This document shows positions 27,317-38,200 of a DNA stretch of 64,000 nucleotides, piece by piece. Source of the stretch: JBAXXL01 sp037127915 (lineage in GTDB: Bacteria; Bacteroidota; Ignavibacteria; Kapaibacteriales; UBA2268); NCBI GenBank assembly GCA_037127915.1, contig JBAXXL010000015.1, forward strand, positions 1 to 64,000. The letters run 5' to 3'. Each line of letters starts with the position of its first letter. The stretch's first letter is position 1. The position numbers and the translations under genes are program-made. A model generated the notes under the pieces. The model was given only the letters and a program-made list of their open reading frames with translations. It had not been told where the DNA came from and made no database searches.

Positions 27317-28933
27317 CTAATTTAAATGTTTCTGAATTAATTCTTTGAACTTCTTAAAGTTAATAGGTTTAGATAAATAGTCGTCACAACCTGCGGCTAA
27401 AGCTTTTTCTCTATCTCCGGTAAGTCCATAGGCGGTTTGAGCAATGATAACTACATTTTTATTAAACTGCCTTATATGACGAGTTGCAGTATAACCGTCC
27501 ATGTCTGGCATTTTTATGTCCATAAATATCAAATCAATGTCAGGATTGTTGCGACAAATTTCAACAGCTTCAATACCTGTTCGTGCTTTTAAAACTTCAC
27601 CGGTAAAATCCTTTATTGCCGCGGCAATAAACTTAAACGAAATTATATCGTCTTCGGCAATCAATATTTTCAGATCTTCTGCTATTTCTTTTTCGTCCAT
27701 CAATATTTTGTGTTTTCGGAATTGGGTTCTATTGTTTAATAAAGGAATAGTGAAATAAAATGTTGTACCTTTGCCCACTTTACTTTCTACCCAAATCTTG
27801 CCGCCTAATATTTCAACATAACCTTTTGCTATGGATAACCCTAAACCTGTTCCATCATAATCTCGGGAGAGTGATTCACTGCCTTGTCTAAAACGATCAA
27901 AAATATATTCCATTTGTGGTTTCATTATCCCTATGCCTGTATCAGTAACAAAAAATTCTAAAAACTCAGGTGAAACGGAATATCCCAAAGTAATCTCTCC
28001 ATCATAAGTAAACTTAACAGCATTGTCTAGGAGGTTAGAAAGAACTGTAATAATTTTTTCGGAATCAAGTTTAAAGCATTCATTATTATTTTTGACACTG
28101 GTATGTATATTAAATTTTAAACCCTTGATTTCAGCCATTGGTTTATATCGGATATATAATTCGTCAAACATTTGATTAATGTATGTATCTGTTTCTATGA
28201 GTTTTACGTTTTCTGCTTGAATTTGTGAAATTGAAACAATTGCGTCTATTGTATTAATTAATCGATCGGAACTTTGCTTTATAATTGAATTATACTCTGT
28301 CCTTTCACTGGAAGATAGAGTATCATCTTGTAAAATTGAAAGAAATCCAAGGATACCGTTTAACGGTGTACGTATTTCGTGAGAAATATTATTAAGAAAT
28401 GCGGTTTTGAGGTTGTCGCTTTCTTCTGCTTTATTTTTAGCGAAAATCAAGTCCAAATTTGTTTTTTCAAGCTCAAAAGTTCGTTCCTTTACTTTGAGTT
28501 CTAAGGTTTGATTTTGGCTAAGCAATTGCTGATGCAAGTAGCGAGCAAATAGCAAATTTTTAATTCTTAAACCCACTTCTATTAAATCAAGTGGCTTAGC
28601 AAGAAAATCTTTTGCACCGCTGGCTAATGCTCGTTGTTTAGCATCAATTGACATATCGGCAGTAAGTACTAAAATTGGCAAATATGAATCAAAAGGTATT
28701 AAAGATTTCAACTGCTCCATTACTAAATAACCTGATAAGTTAGGCATCATAAGATCGAGCAGTATCAAATCGGGTTTAAACGATTTATATAAACTAACCG
28801 TTAAACGCGAATCAGTTGTTGTTTTAATATTTGTATATCCTTGAATTTCAAGTAATCCTTGCAGAATATCAATATTTGCTTCATTATCATCCACAATTAG
28901 GATGTTTGCATTTTTTAAAGTTGAATCAATCAT
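27317..28933 (-). CDS. Receiver-kinase-receiver hybrid histidine kinase
   Basis: The 538-aa cytoplasmic protein has no transmembrane segment. An N-terminal receiver (about 10-125) has the phospho-acceptor region LILLDLMMPNLSGY. A coiled-coil (about 130-175) leads to a HisKA dimerisation domain with SHEIRTPLNG (phospho-His near 185). A HATPase domain (about 290-400) has an N-box, DTGIGI and GTGLGLSIA. A C-terminal receiver (about 418-538) has LIFMDIKMPDMDGY. It contains no DNA-binding output, so phosphate must pass to another protein. Its C-terminal receiver shares 27 consecutive residues with the lone receiver at 34884-35252. It is the fourth kinase of the minus-strand cluster. Confidence 0.93.
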   Translation of the reverse strand: MIDSTLKNANILIVDDNEANIDILQGLLEIQGYTNIKTTTDSRLTVSLYKSFKPDLILLDLMMPNLSGYLVMEQLKSLIPFDSYLPILVLTADMSIDAKQRALASGAKDFLAKPLDLIEVGLRIKNLLFARYLHQQLLSQNQTLELKVKERTFELEKTNLDLIFAKNKAEESDNLKTAFLNNISHEIRTPLNGILGFLSILQDDTLSSSERTEYNSIIKQSSDRLINTIDAIVSISQIQAENVKLIETDTYINQMFDELYIRYKPMAEIKGLKFNIHTSVKNNNECFKLDSEKIITVLSNLLDNAVKFTYDGEITLGYSVSPEFLEFFVTDTGIGIMKPQMEYIFDRFRQGSESLSRDYDGTGLGLSIAKGYVEILGGKIWVESKVGKGTTFYFTIPLLNNRTQFRKHKILMDEKEIAEDLKILIAEDDIISFKFIAAAIKDFTGEVLKARTGIEAVEICRNNPDIDLIFMDIKMPDMDGYTATRHIRQFNKNVVIIAQTAYGLTGDREKALAAGCDDYLSKPINFKKFKELIQKHLN

Positions 28934-28967
28934 TATATTACTCTTAATTTTTTTTATTTTAATTCTA

Positions 28968-31900
28968 TCAATTTGGAATATTTATCCACTCATCAACCAT
29001 CATCAAAAACATTTTGATGTTTAGCGGTTTGGTTAAATAGTCTCTGGCACCCTGTAACATTAATCTTTCAATCTGCTTCGGCATAGCGTCAGCAGTAATT
29101 ATAACAACAGGAATAGATTTAGTATCTTCATCAGCTTTTAGATTTGTCAAAACTTCGCTACCGTGGATATCGGGCAAATCTAAATCAAGCAAAATTAAAT
29201 CGGGTTTATATTCTTTAGCTAATTGCACTGTTTGCATGCCGTTTATACTTGTAAATAAACTAATTCCATTACGGTATTCAGAAAGGATTAGTTGAACTAA
29301 CTCAGTATTCGACATATTGTCTTCTATATATAAAATAGTACCGGTTTTTCCAGTTACTGCTTCATCATCATTTGTAGCATTCCCTATCCGCTCAATCAAA
29401 CTACTATGATTTTCTAAATAAGGAAATTCAATCCAAAATGTACTACCTACTTCAAGAGTGCTATCGACACCAACATTTCCGCCCATAGCTTCCATAAGTT
29501 TTTTCACTACAGCCAATCCCAATCCTGTACCCTCGGTTACAGATTTTTCAGCACTAAACCGCTCGAATGGATCGAAAAGTATTGGAATATAATTCGGCGA
29601 AATTCCGGATCCGCTATCAGTAATAGAAATTCTGACAAACTTTATAGTATCGGTATCATTTGATAATACATCAGTTTTGATAATTATGAAACCGCCAATA
29701 TTGTTGTACTTAATAGCATTGTTTAACAAATTCAGCAATACTTGTCTTAAGCGCTGGTTGTCAGCATTAACAAAAAGTTTTTTATTGGATGCTTCCGAAA
29801 ATTCAATATGTAATTGTTGTTCATCCGCATGCTGTTGCACTACCTCCAGCATTTGTTTTATTACACCAATTATTTCTATCGGCTCTAATGATAACGAAAG
29901 ACGGCCGGCTTCTATGCTTGAAATATCAAGAACTTCATTGATTAAATTGAGCAAGTGCTTTCCGCTGTTTAAAATATGCTTAACACCTTTCTTGTGGGAC
30001 GGATTAAGCTCTCCCATATCCATCAATTGAGCGAAACCAAGAATCGAATTCATTGGCGTTCTCAACTCGTGGCTCATACGTGAAAGAAACTCACTCTTGG
30101 CAAGGTTGGCTTTTTCGGCCTCGTTTTTTGATTTAATAATTTGTTCCTCTGCTATTCTTCGTTCAGTTATATCGCGGCTTATACCTAATAAACCAAAAAT
30201 ATGTCCGTCTGAATCGCGTAGAGGAGCTTTGTATGTATCAATAAACTTTTCAGAATTATCAGGATAGGTAATCCACTCATCATTGTGCCGTGCCACTCCG
30301 CTTTCCATCATTATCAAATCTTGCTCGCGGAAAAAATCTGCAACGTCTTTATTAAATAAATCATAATCAGTAGAACCTACTATATTTGGAATAGTCTTTC
30401 CAGTAAATCGTGCAAATTCTGAATTACAACCTAAATAAACACCATCTATGTTCTTGAAAAAAACCATATCAGGAATAGATTGTAATAAATCGGATAACAA
30501 TGCTGTCTTTTCGTTCAAAGCTTGTTCTACTATTTTGCGTTCTGTAATGTCCACTAAAACTGACAATAAGCACATTTCATCGCCAATAACAATTTGGTCC
30601 CCGGAAAACAAACCTGTTAATATTTTACCTGATTTTGTTCTTATATTTAATTCAATTTCTTTTACTGTATTTTTTTCTTTTATCTTTTCTATAATAGTTT
30701 TACGAATGTTTGGATTTTCAAAAATTTCTAATTCTGTGGAATTTTTATCAATTATTTCATCCCTGGAATAACCTAATGTATTAATAAATGCTTCGTTTAC
30801 ATCATAATAAGTTCCATTTTCGAAATTAGAGATTGCCATAAGCGCTGAATTTGATTGAAAGGCTTTGGAAAACTTTTCTTCCGATATTTTGATTTTTGAA
30901 ACATCTTTACTAACTCCGAAAATCACAGGTTTGTCATTCCAAAAACCTGGCTTAACTCTCGTTTCAACAGCAATGTAATTCCCGAATTTAGCAATAAGCG
31001 GAACAGGACAAAAATCCGCGGTCCCTGCAAGCATTTCACCAACTATTCGCCCGGCTTCCGCCCTGCGTTCGGGAGGATGAATCATCAGAACAGATTGGTG
31101 CATTAGCTCTTCTGTTGTATATTCTAGTCTTTGATTAACAGTATTGTTAGTATGTATTATATTCCCTTGTTCATCGAGAACAAAAAGGAAATCATCGATT
31201 GTGTTGAAAAAAGTTTCATAGTTCCGGCGGGTCTGTTCTAAAGCTTCTTCTGTCCGTTTTTTAACAATTAAGCTGGATAGTAAATTGCTCCAAACCTTCA
31301 AATTATTTATTTCATTAGTACTATATTCTTTTGTATTTAGCACAGAATCCAATCCAACAAAACCAATAAGCTGGTTTTCATTAAGAATAGGAATCACAAT
31401 CAGCGACTGAATTCCTTGAGGTTCTAGAATTTCACGTTCAGCTTTCCAGCCTTCAGCCAAATCTTGCACGAAAGGAATAATAATGTTTTCATTTCGCTGT
31501 AACGTTCCCATCCACATAGGTAACATATCGCAAGGAATATTCTGGAGGTTTTCTATTTGGGGTTGAGTACCATGGTTACACCATTCATAAGTATTCTGCA
31601 TTGTGTTTTGGGATATATCCAATTCAAATATATAAGCCCTGTCAGCACCGAGAAAACCACCAATCCTTTTCAGCGCCAAATCTAATGAAGCATTTATTTC
31701 AGCGTTTGGTGTGCCTGAAAGTTGAATAGACAAATGCAGTAGTTCATTTGCAAAATCCGACGCCCGTTTTTGTTCGGTGATATCCCAGTTGGTGCCTATC
31801 ATCCGCAATGGTTTTCCCTCATCATCGCGCTGAACTATAGCCGTTGCTCTTATGTAATGAATTGTGCCATCAGGCCAAACTACTCTAAATTCTGTATCAA

Positions 31901-34811
31901 ACTCTTTTTCACCGCTTATTGCCATTTGGATTTCCAAATCACCCTGCACCCTGTCATCGGGATATAGTCCAGTCTGCCAAGCATCGTAAGCACCTGTGAA
32001 TTCATCTTTTGTGATGCCATAGAGTGCAAACATCTGTTCGTCCCACACCAGAACATTTTTTGCAATATCGAAGTCCCACACTCCAACACCGCCGGCACGC
32101 GCCGCTAATGATAAACGGGTTGATAGTTGTTCTAAATCGTTTTCTGCCTGCTTGCGCACATCAATTTCTTTTTGAAGTTTTTTATTTGATTCTGAAAGTT
32201 GCGCGGTTCTTTCCGCAATTTTAAGTTCAAGGTTGGTATTGAGTTCCAGAATTTCTTTTTCAGCTAACTTTTTCTCAGTTATATCAAGATTTACTCCCGT
32301 TAATGAGATTAGGGTTTCTCCATCGAATTCGGGAACTATATTGTTTTGAATCCATTTAACCTGACCGTCCGGCATAATCAAGCGCATATCCACACTTATA
32401 GGTTTTCGATATACATTTATTTCACGAAGCTTCTCATCAATCAGATGTTTGTCCTCCGGATGGGCTAAGTCATAAAATATATGGGCATGTACCACTTTGT
32501 CATCAGGATCTAAACCGAGGAGGCGATAATAATTTTTTGACCAAGTAACTTGGTTGGTCTTTAGATTTAATTTCCAATCGCCCATTTTTGCAATTTCCTG
32601 CGAATGATTCAGCGCCGCTTCACTTTGTTTTAACTTTTCTTCCGCTTGTAAACTCTCTGTTATATCTGCATCTATACCCCTATAGCCAATTAAATCTCCA
32701 TTAACATCAAGCATTGGTATTCCATTGGTTATCAAAGTAACCTTCATCCCATCCGGTTTGATAATACAATTAGTCAAATCAATGAATTTTCCCTTATTGC
32801 GGAATATCTCGAAAGCTGAGTTTTTAAATTTTTCGCGTTCTTTTTCCGGATGTAAGTCGTAAAAATGCCATTTCCCAATTAATTGTTCCGAAGTGTATCC
32901 ATAAATATTTGTTGAAATATTATTAACATAAGTAAACAAACCATCAGCATCGACCTCCCAAACTACTTCATTACTAAGCTCGACAACCTGACGAAAGCGC
33001 TCTTCACTTCTTTCAAGGTTCATTCCGCTAAGTTTTCTTTCTGTAATGTCGTGTAGTATGCAGACCAACCCGTTGGGCTGGCCCGCTTCATCCCTGACAA
33101 AATTGTTGTTTACTTCGAAATCGAAAATGCTTCGGTCTGCACGGACCCCGCGATATTCTCCTCTTTGTATCTGCTCGTCCCCCTGCAATTTTGAAATGAA
33201 CGAGAAAATGCGTTCGCGATCGTCGGGAACAACGAAATCAGTAATATGCCTGCCTAAGATTTCTTCTTCCTTTTCGTATCCAAAAATGGTTAAAGCTGAG
33301 GGTGAAATCATTTTTATTATTCCATCCAAATCGGTGAGTGTGATATCGTCGGGCGATGCTTGGAGAATTGAACGGTACATCGCCTCGCTTTTCTGTAAAG
33401 CCTTTTCATTCAGTTTGCGGGTGGTGATATCGCGCATACTACCGGTTATTCTTTCCGGTTTGCCATCAGCATTATATATAAAGCTTGACGAAATTGCAAC
33501 AGGTACTATCGAACCGTCTTTGTTTAGGAATGACAACTCATAATCATTTACCGTTCCTTGCTGGATTAATTTTTTATAGAAGGCGTTACGTGCTTCCGGA
33601 TCGGCGTAAAGCTCGACAAATGATTTTCCAATTAATTCAAACCTGTTGAATTGCCCTTTTGAGACAATTTCGATAGAGGGACTAATTTCAAGGAGAATTC
33701 CATCAAGCGAAGCCTCATAGTAAACATCCAAAACGCTTTCGAATATATTGCGGTATTTTTTCTCGCTTTCGAGCAAAGCCTTTTCCGCCTCCTTGTGCTC
33801 TGTGATATCTCTGGCAATACCGCACAATCCTTTTATTTTACCATTAGCATCTTTGAGCGGAACTTTTATTGTATGAAAGTGCTTAATTTCACCATTTACC
33901 GGTTTTGACGGGAACTCTTCAACAGTGGATCCACTTAGAGCTTTCCTGTCGCTCTCTTCTATATGCATCCCGCTTTCAAGACCAAAGAGCTGTGCGTCTG
34001 ATTTTCCTATTAAGTCTTCTTTCTCCAAACCGAAAAGTGCCGCCATAGCATCATTCACCTTTATATACCGAAGCGACGTGTCCTTTATAAAAATAGAATC
34101 TTTTGCTGTTTCAACGATTGAGTTGAGTAGTTCGTTACTTTCAAACAACTTCGCATTAGCCAATTTCCGTTCGGTGATATCGCGTGCAATATAAAGAATG
34201 TTTGTTGGATTGCCCGAAGAATCGAGCAAAAGCGTAGAGTACAATTCAACATAAAACCTGCTGTTATCTTTTTTTACTGATAGATACTCTGTAAACGAGT
34301 CAATACTTTTACCCGAAATCAATTTGCTGATGTTGCCAATAATCTTTTGTTGGTCTTGCGGGTCAATAAAATTCAAGACGGAATGTCCGATAAAGCCATC
34401 TTTTTCTTCGATGGAATAACCATAAATTAATGCCAGTTTATCGGACATAAATTGAAGTTTCCCATCTAATGATACCAAACCAATTCCATCCGGAGAGGAA
34501 GATATCATTGCTTCCCATTTTTGACTCTCCGTGCGTTTAAGATTCTCTTGAGTAATCTTCAGCTCCTCGTTCTGCATTTCCAACTCAATCTGATGTACTT
34601 CTAATTCGTGAATGAGTTTCAGCGTATCTATTTCCGATAAATTCTGCATTTCCAACTCAACCTTATGTACTTCTAATTCGTGCATGAGTTTCAGCGTATC
34701 TAATTCCGATAAATTTGGAAACGCTTTTGATATTTTCTTATTTATTATACTTTCAGCCTTTTGCCGGAGCAGTGAGTCATCTGATTTATTATCTTTTTTC
34801 ATATTAATCAT
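28968..34811 (-). CDS. Giant ten-PAS hybrid histidine kinase
   Basis: The 1947-aa cytoplasmic sensor starts with an N-terminal coiled-coil (about 30-95) containing a tandem 24-residue repeat (HELEVHKVELEMQN / HELEVHQIELEMQN). Seven PAS-PAC modules follow (about 95-1015, each ending in a DITERK-like motif), then a GAF domain (about 1020-1185) and three more PAS modules (about 1200-1570). Next come HisKA with SHELRTPMNS (His near 1580), HATPase with GTGLGLAVVKK (about 1690-1810), and a C-terminal receiver with LILLDLDLPDIHGS (about 1825-1945). No transmembrane segment or DNA-binding domain is seen. Ligands of the PAS/GAF domains cannot be read from sequence. It lies in a five-gene same-strand cluster with short gaps. 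Confidence 0.93.
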   Translation of the reverse strand: MINMKKDNKSDDSLLRQKAESIINKKISKAFPNLSELDTLKLMHELEVHKVELEMQNLSEIDTLKLIHELEVHQIELEMQNEELKITQENLKRTESQKWEAMISSSPDGIGLVSLDGKLQFMSDKLALIYGYSIEEKDGFIGHSVLNFIDPQDQQKIIGNISKLISGKSIDSFTEYLSVKKDNSRFYVELYSTLLLDSSGNPTNILYIARDITERKLANAKLFESNELLNSIVETAKDSIFIKDTSLRYIKVNDAMAALFGLEKEDLIGKSDAQLFGLESGMHIEESDRKALSGSTVEEFPSKPVNGEIKHFHTIKVPLKDANGKIKGLCGIARDITEHKEAEKALLESEKKYRNIFESVLDVYYEASLDGILLEISPSIEIVSKGQFNRFELIGKSFVELYADPEARNAFYKKLIQQGTVNDYELSFLNKDGSIVPVAISSSFIYNADGKPERITGSMRDITTRKLNEKALQKSEAMYRSILQASPDDITLTDLDGIIKMISPSALTIFGYEKEEEILGRHITDFVVPDDRERIFSFISKLQGDEQIQRGEYRGVRADRSIFDFEVNNNFVRDEAGQPNGLVCILHDITERKLSGMNLERSEERFRQVVELSNEVVWEVDADGLFTYVNNISTNIYGYTSEQLIGKWHFYDLHPEKEREKFKNSAFEIFRNKGKFIDLTNCIIKPDGMKVTLITNGIPMLDVNGDLIGYRGIDADITESLQAEEKLKQSEAALNHSQEIAKMGDWKLNLKTNQVTWSKNYYRLLGLDPDDKVVHAHIFYDLAHPEDKHLIDEKLREINVYRKPISVDMRLIMPDGQVKWIQNNIVPEFDGETLISLTGVNLDITEKKLAEKEILELNTNLELKIAERTAQLSESNKKLQKEIDVRKQAENDLEQLSTRLSLAARAGGVGVWDFDIAKNVLVWDEQMFALYGITKDEFTGAYDAWQTGLYPDDRVQGDLEIQMAISGEKEFDTEFRVVWPDGTIHYIRATAIVQRDDEGKPLRMIGTNWDITEQKRASDFANELLHLSIQLSGTPNAEINASLDLALKRIGGFLGADRAYIFELDISQNTMQNTYEWCNHGTQPQIENLQNIPCDMLPMWMGTLQRNENIIIPFVQDLAEGWKAEREILEPQGIQSLIVIPILNENQLIGFVGLDSVLNTKEYSTNEINNLKVWSNLLSSLIVKKRTEEALEQTRRNYETFFNTIDDFLFVLDEQGNIIHTNNTVNQRLEYTTEELMHQSVLMIHPPERRAEAGRIVGEMLAGTADFCPVPLIAKFGNYIAVETRVKPGFWNDKPVIFGVSKDVSKIKISEEKFSKAFQSNSALMAISNFENGTYYDVNEAFINTLGYSRDEIIDKNSTELEIFENPNIRKTIIEKIKEKNTVKEIELNIRTKSGKILTGLFSGDQIVIGDEMCLLSVLVDITERKIVEQALNEKTALLSDLLQSIPDMVFFKNIDGVYLGCNSEFARFTGKTIPNIVGSTDYDLFNKDVADFFREQDLIMMESGVARHNDEWITYPDNSEKFIDTYKAPLRDSDGHIFGLLGISRDITERRIAEEQIIKSKNEAEKANLAKSEFLSRMSHELRTPMNSILGFAQLMDMGELNPSHKKGVKHILNSGKHLLNLINEVLDISSIEAGRLSLSLEPIEIIGVIKQMLEVVQQHADEQQLHIEFSEASNKKLFVNADNQRLRQVLLNLLNNAIKYNNIGGFIIIKTDVLSNDTDTIKFVRISITDSGSGISPNYIPILFDPFERFSAEKSVTEGTGLGLAVVKKLMEAMGGNVGVDSTLEVGSTFWIEFPYLENHSSLIERIGNATNDDEAVTGKTGTILYIEDNMSNTELVQLILSEYRNGISLFTSINGMQTVQLAKEYKPDLILLDLDLPDIHGSEVLTNLKADEDTKSIPVVIITADAMPKQIERLMLQGARDYLTKPLNIKMFLMMVDEWINIPN
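34570..34713. repeat. In-frame 72-bp tandem duplication in the giant kinase gene
   Basis: Units 34570-34641 and 34642-34713 differ at only a few positions. Each encodes a 24-residue helical segment, in frame, near the N-terminus of the kinase. Confidence 0.95.
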
Positions 34812-34883
34812 TATTTAAATATTTCAATCGGAGCATTTTGCACACGATTATAATCATTCAGCCGCTTCGAGGCAAAAGAACGT

Positions 34884-35252
34884 TTATTTTAAATGCTTTT
34901 CAATTAGAGCAATTAATTTTTTAATATCAATCGGTTTAGAAATATAGTCATCACAACCGGCGGCAAAAGCTTTTTCTTTATCACCCGAAAGTCCATAAGC
35001 GGTTTGAGCAATGATAACAACATTTTTATTAAACTGTCTTATATGACGAGTTGCAGTATAACCATCCATTTCGGGCATTTTAATGTCCATTAAAATAAGA
35101 TCAATGTCAGGATTATTTTTGCAGGTTTCAACCGCTTCTACACCGGTTCTTACTTTTAGCACTTTTGCATCAAATGCTTTCATCGTCGTTGAAATCAACA
35201 TTTCCGAAGTTGTATCGTCTTCGGCAATCAGAATTTTTAGATTCTTAATCAC
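34884..35252 (-). CDS. Stand-alone receiver-domain response regulator
   Basis: The 122-aa protein is a single CheY-like receiver domain: acidic pair E11/D12-D13, phospho-acceptor Asp56 in LILMDIKMPEMDG, Thr in IIAQTAYG, and Lys in ISKPID. It has no output domain, so it probably shuttles phosphate or docks on another protein. The start is GTG, whose G is the last base of the preceding kinase's TAG stop. The one-base overlap gives translational coupling with the 1292-aa kinase and suggests that the pair is a split hybrid kinase. It closely resembles the C-terminal receiver of the 538-aa kinase. Confidence 0.95.
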   Translation of the reverse strand: MIKNLKILIAEDDTTSEMLISTTMKAFDAKVLKVRTGVEAVETCKNNPDIDLILMDIKMPEMDGYTATRHIRQFNKNVVIIAQTAYGLSGDKEKAFAAGCDDYISKPIDIKKLIALIEKHLK

Positions 35253-38200
35253 TATTCTTCTCCATTAAAATCAATATTTTTATTTTTTATATTTTTTTCT
35301 TTTGAATCTATTAAATAAGGGATTGTAAAATAGAATGTACTCCCAATTCCTACGACACTTTCTACCCATATTTTTCCACCGAGAGCTTCGACATAAGCTT
35401 TGGAAATAGCCAATCCCAATCCGGCACCTTCGTAATTCCGGGAAAGTGACTCACTTCCTTGCCTAAATCGGTCAAATATTATTTTCTGTTGCTCTATTGA
35501 AATTCCTGTTCCGGTATCTTTAACAAAATATTCTATTGCAGTTATTCCATTGTATTTCTTTATGTTATAACCATATTCAATAGCACCGTTATTAGTGAAT
35601 TTAATGGCATTTTTTACCAAGTTAGTGAGAACTGCATATACTTTCTCGGCATCTGTTTTAATATATGCATCTTTCCATGCTAAAATAGTTTTTGAAGAAA
35701 GTCGGATTCCTTTTTCCTCTGCTTCCGGCAAGAAGAAATTATAGATATATTCAAATTTTTCATTGATGTTAATTTCGGATAAATTGACTTCCATCAGACC
35801 TGCTTCAATTTTCGATATATCCATAATATCATTAATTATATTGAGCATACGCTCGCCGGATCGCTCAATTATATGAATATAATTATCGTGATCCTCGTCT
35901 GTAAGATTGTGCTTTTTCAATAAATTTGCAAAACCAAGAATGCCATTCATAGGTGTTCGGATTTCGTGGCTCATATTTGCAAGGAATGAAGATTTTAACC
36001 TGTCGCTTTCCTCAGCTTTTTCCTTAGCGGTTACTAATTCTTCCTGATTTTTGTAACGCAGATAAACTGTACCAATTGTATTTGCGGCGGCGGCTAATAT
36101 TTGCTCTTCTGTTGCCAGCCATTCCCTTTCTTTCAGACAATCGTCAAATCCGATAAATCCCCAAAAATAATTATTAATAAACACAGGTGTAACAAGTAAA
36201 GATTTAATTCCTTGCGCGGTGAGAGTTGTTTTCTCCGGTTCCGGAAATTCACTAACATTTCCCACAATTACTTTTCGTTGTGAAAGAGTTTCAAACCAGC
36301 GTGGACAAGCAAGTTCATAAGGCACATTCTGTAAGTCAGAGTTATTAATCTGAGGTTCAACAGTGCCGTCAGTCCACTCATAGCTTTGGCTCATCATTGG
36401 CATTTTGTATTTTGAATCATCATGGTTTCTGAAAACATAAACCCTGTTGGCATCTGTTGCTCTTCCTATTATTCCGAGAACGTTACAAATATCTTCTTCC
36501 AGGTTTTCACCTTGCACCAATACAGCTACAGCTTTTGCAATTGCATCTAGTAATTTATCTTTTTTATATATTTCGGAGTCTACTTTTTTCTGTAGTGTCA
36601 CGTCACGCGCACTTCCAACAACACCTATCATCGCTCCATTTTCGTCAAATATAGGAGCTTTCCTGACATCAAGAAAAAGGAATTTTCCATAAACGTTTCC
36701 AAATTCATCAAAATTTTCAGTTTTTCCAGAATCCATAACAACTTGGTCAGAATCTTGGCACAACTCTCCAAAGGTATGCCAGTCGTCTCGGTCAGAATGT
36801 TCCAGTCGTTCACGTTCTGCAAAAAACAAATGTGATTTTCCAATTGGTTCATCAGTATCGCGGGCATTAAGTAAATTTTCGCAAGTAGCTTTATTTGCAA
36901 AAATAAAATCTTTATTTAAATCTTTCGCCCATAGCATATCAGGCATATTATCTGCCATTAGGCGGAACATTTTCACTATTGATCGGAACCGTATCTCACT
37001 ATCGCGTAGTGCTTTTTCAATAAGTTTTCTCTCTGTAATATTATTCGTCATCGAAATAATATGTGGTTCGTTATTTAAATTAAGCAGAGACGCAGACATT
37101 AATCCGTAAATTAATGTACCATCTTTTAATCTGAAATTTGCTTCTAGATTATCAACCCTTCCATTTTCCTTTAATCCGCCTACTAATAACTTTCTATCTT
37201 CCGGTTTTTCCCAAATATTAATTTCCAAAGAAGTTTTACCAACAACATCCTCGGCGGTATAACCGGTGATGGCGGTAAATCCTTCGTTGATATCTATATA
37301 CATTCCGTCACTTAATCGGTTGATATTAATTGATTCGGGACTGGTTTTAAATGCTAATCTAAATTTTTCTTCACTTATTCTCAGCGCGTCTTCTGTCAGT
37401 TTTCTCTCAGTAATATTCCTTGATACAGTAACAATTCCTGTTGGCTTGTTGAGATCGTCCTTTAAAAATGAAAAAGAGAGTTCCGCCCACACGCGCGATC
37501 CATTTTTATGTAATTCTTCAAGTTCTATCGGAGGATAATTTATGCTTTTTGCTGTACCTGATAATTCAATTGGTAAAACTTGCTCGAAAATTTCATATAC
37601 TTTTTGCAAAGAATTTGTCGAAAGAATTTGATCAATTCTTAATTGTAATGCTTCATCCTGAGTATAACCGAGAATTTTTTTGACTGAAGGGCTAATATAC
37701 GTAATATTTAAATCCAAGTCTAAAACTGTAATTGTGTCGTTAGTATTTTCTGAAATGAGTCGGAATTTTTCTTCGCTTTTTCTAAGCATTTCTTCATTCT
37801 GCTTTCGCTCGGTAATATCTTGATTAGTTCCAATTAGGCTTATTATTACTCCTTCGGAATTGCGTTTTGCCTCCCCGCGTGAAATTATTGTTCTAATTTC
37901 TCCGGAATCTTTTTTTGCAATTCTAAATTCAACAGCATAATGTTCACCATTAAGCAAAACATTTTGATATACCTTTGCCACAATTTGCCGGTATTCAGGA
38001 ATAATAACATCTGAAACTTCCATTAATTTCGGTTGATACCCGGGTTGAAATCCAAACAAACGTAACCCTTCCTTCGATGATGCGAAAACATTATTCGCAA
38101 TATCAAACTCCCAATTACCAATATGAGCGATTTCTTGGGCTTTGTTAAGTCTCGCTTCGCTCGATTTAAGGGCATCTTCAGCTTGCTTTCTTTCAGTAAT

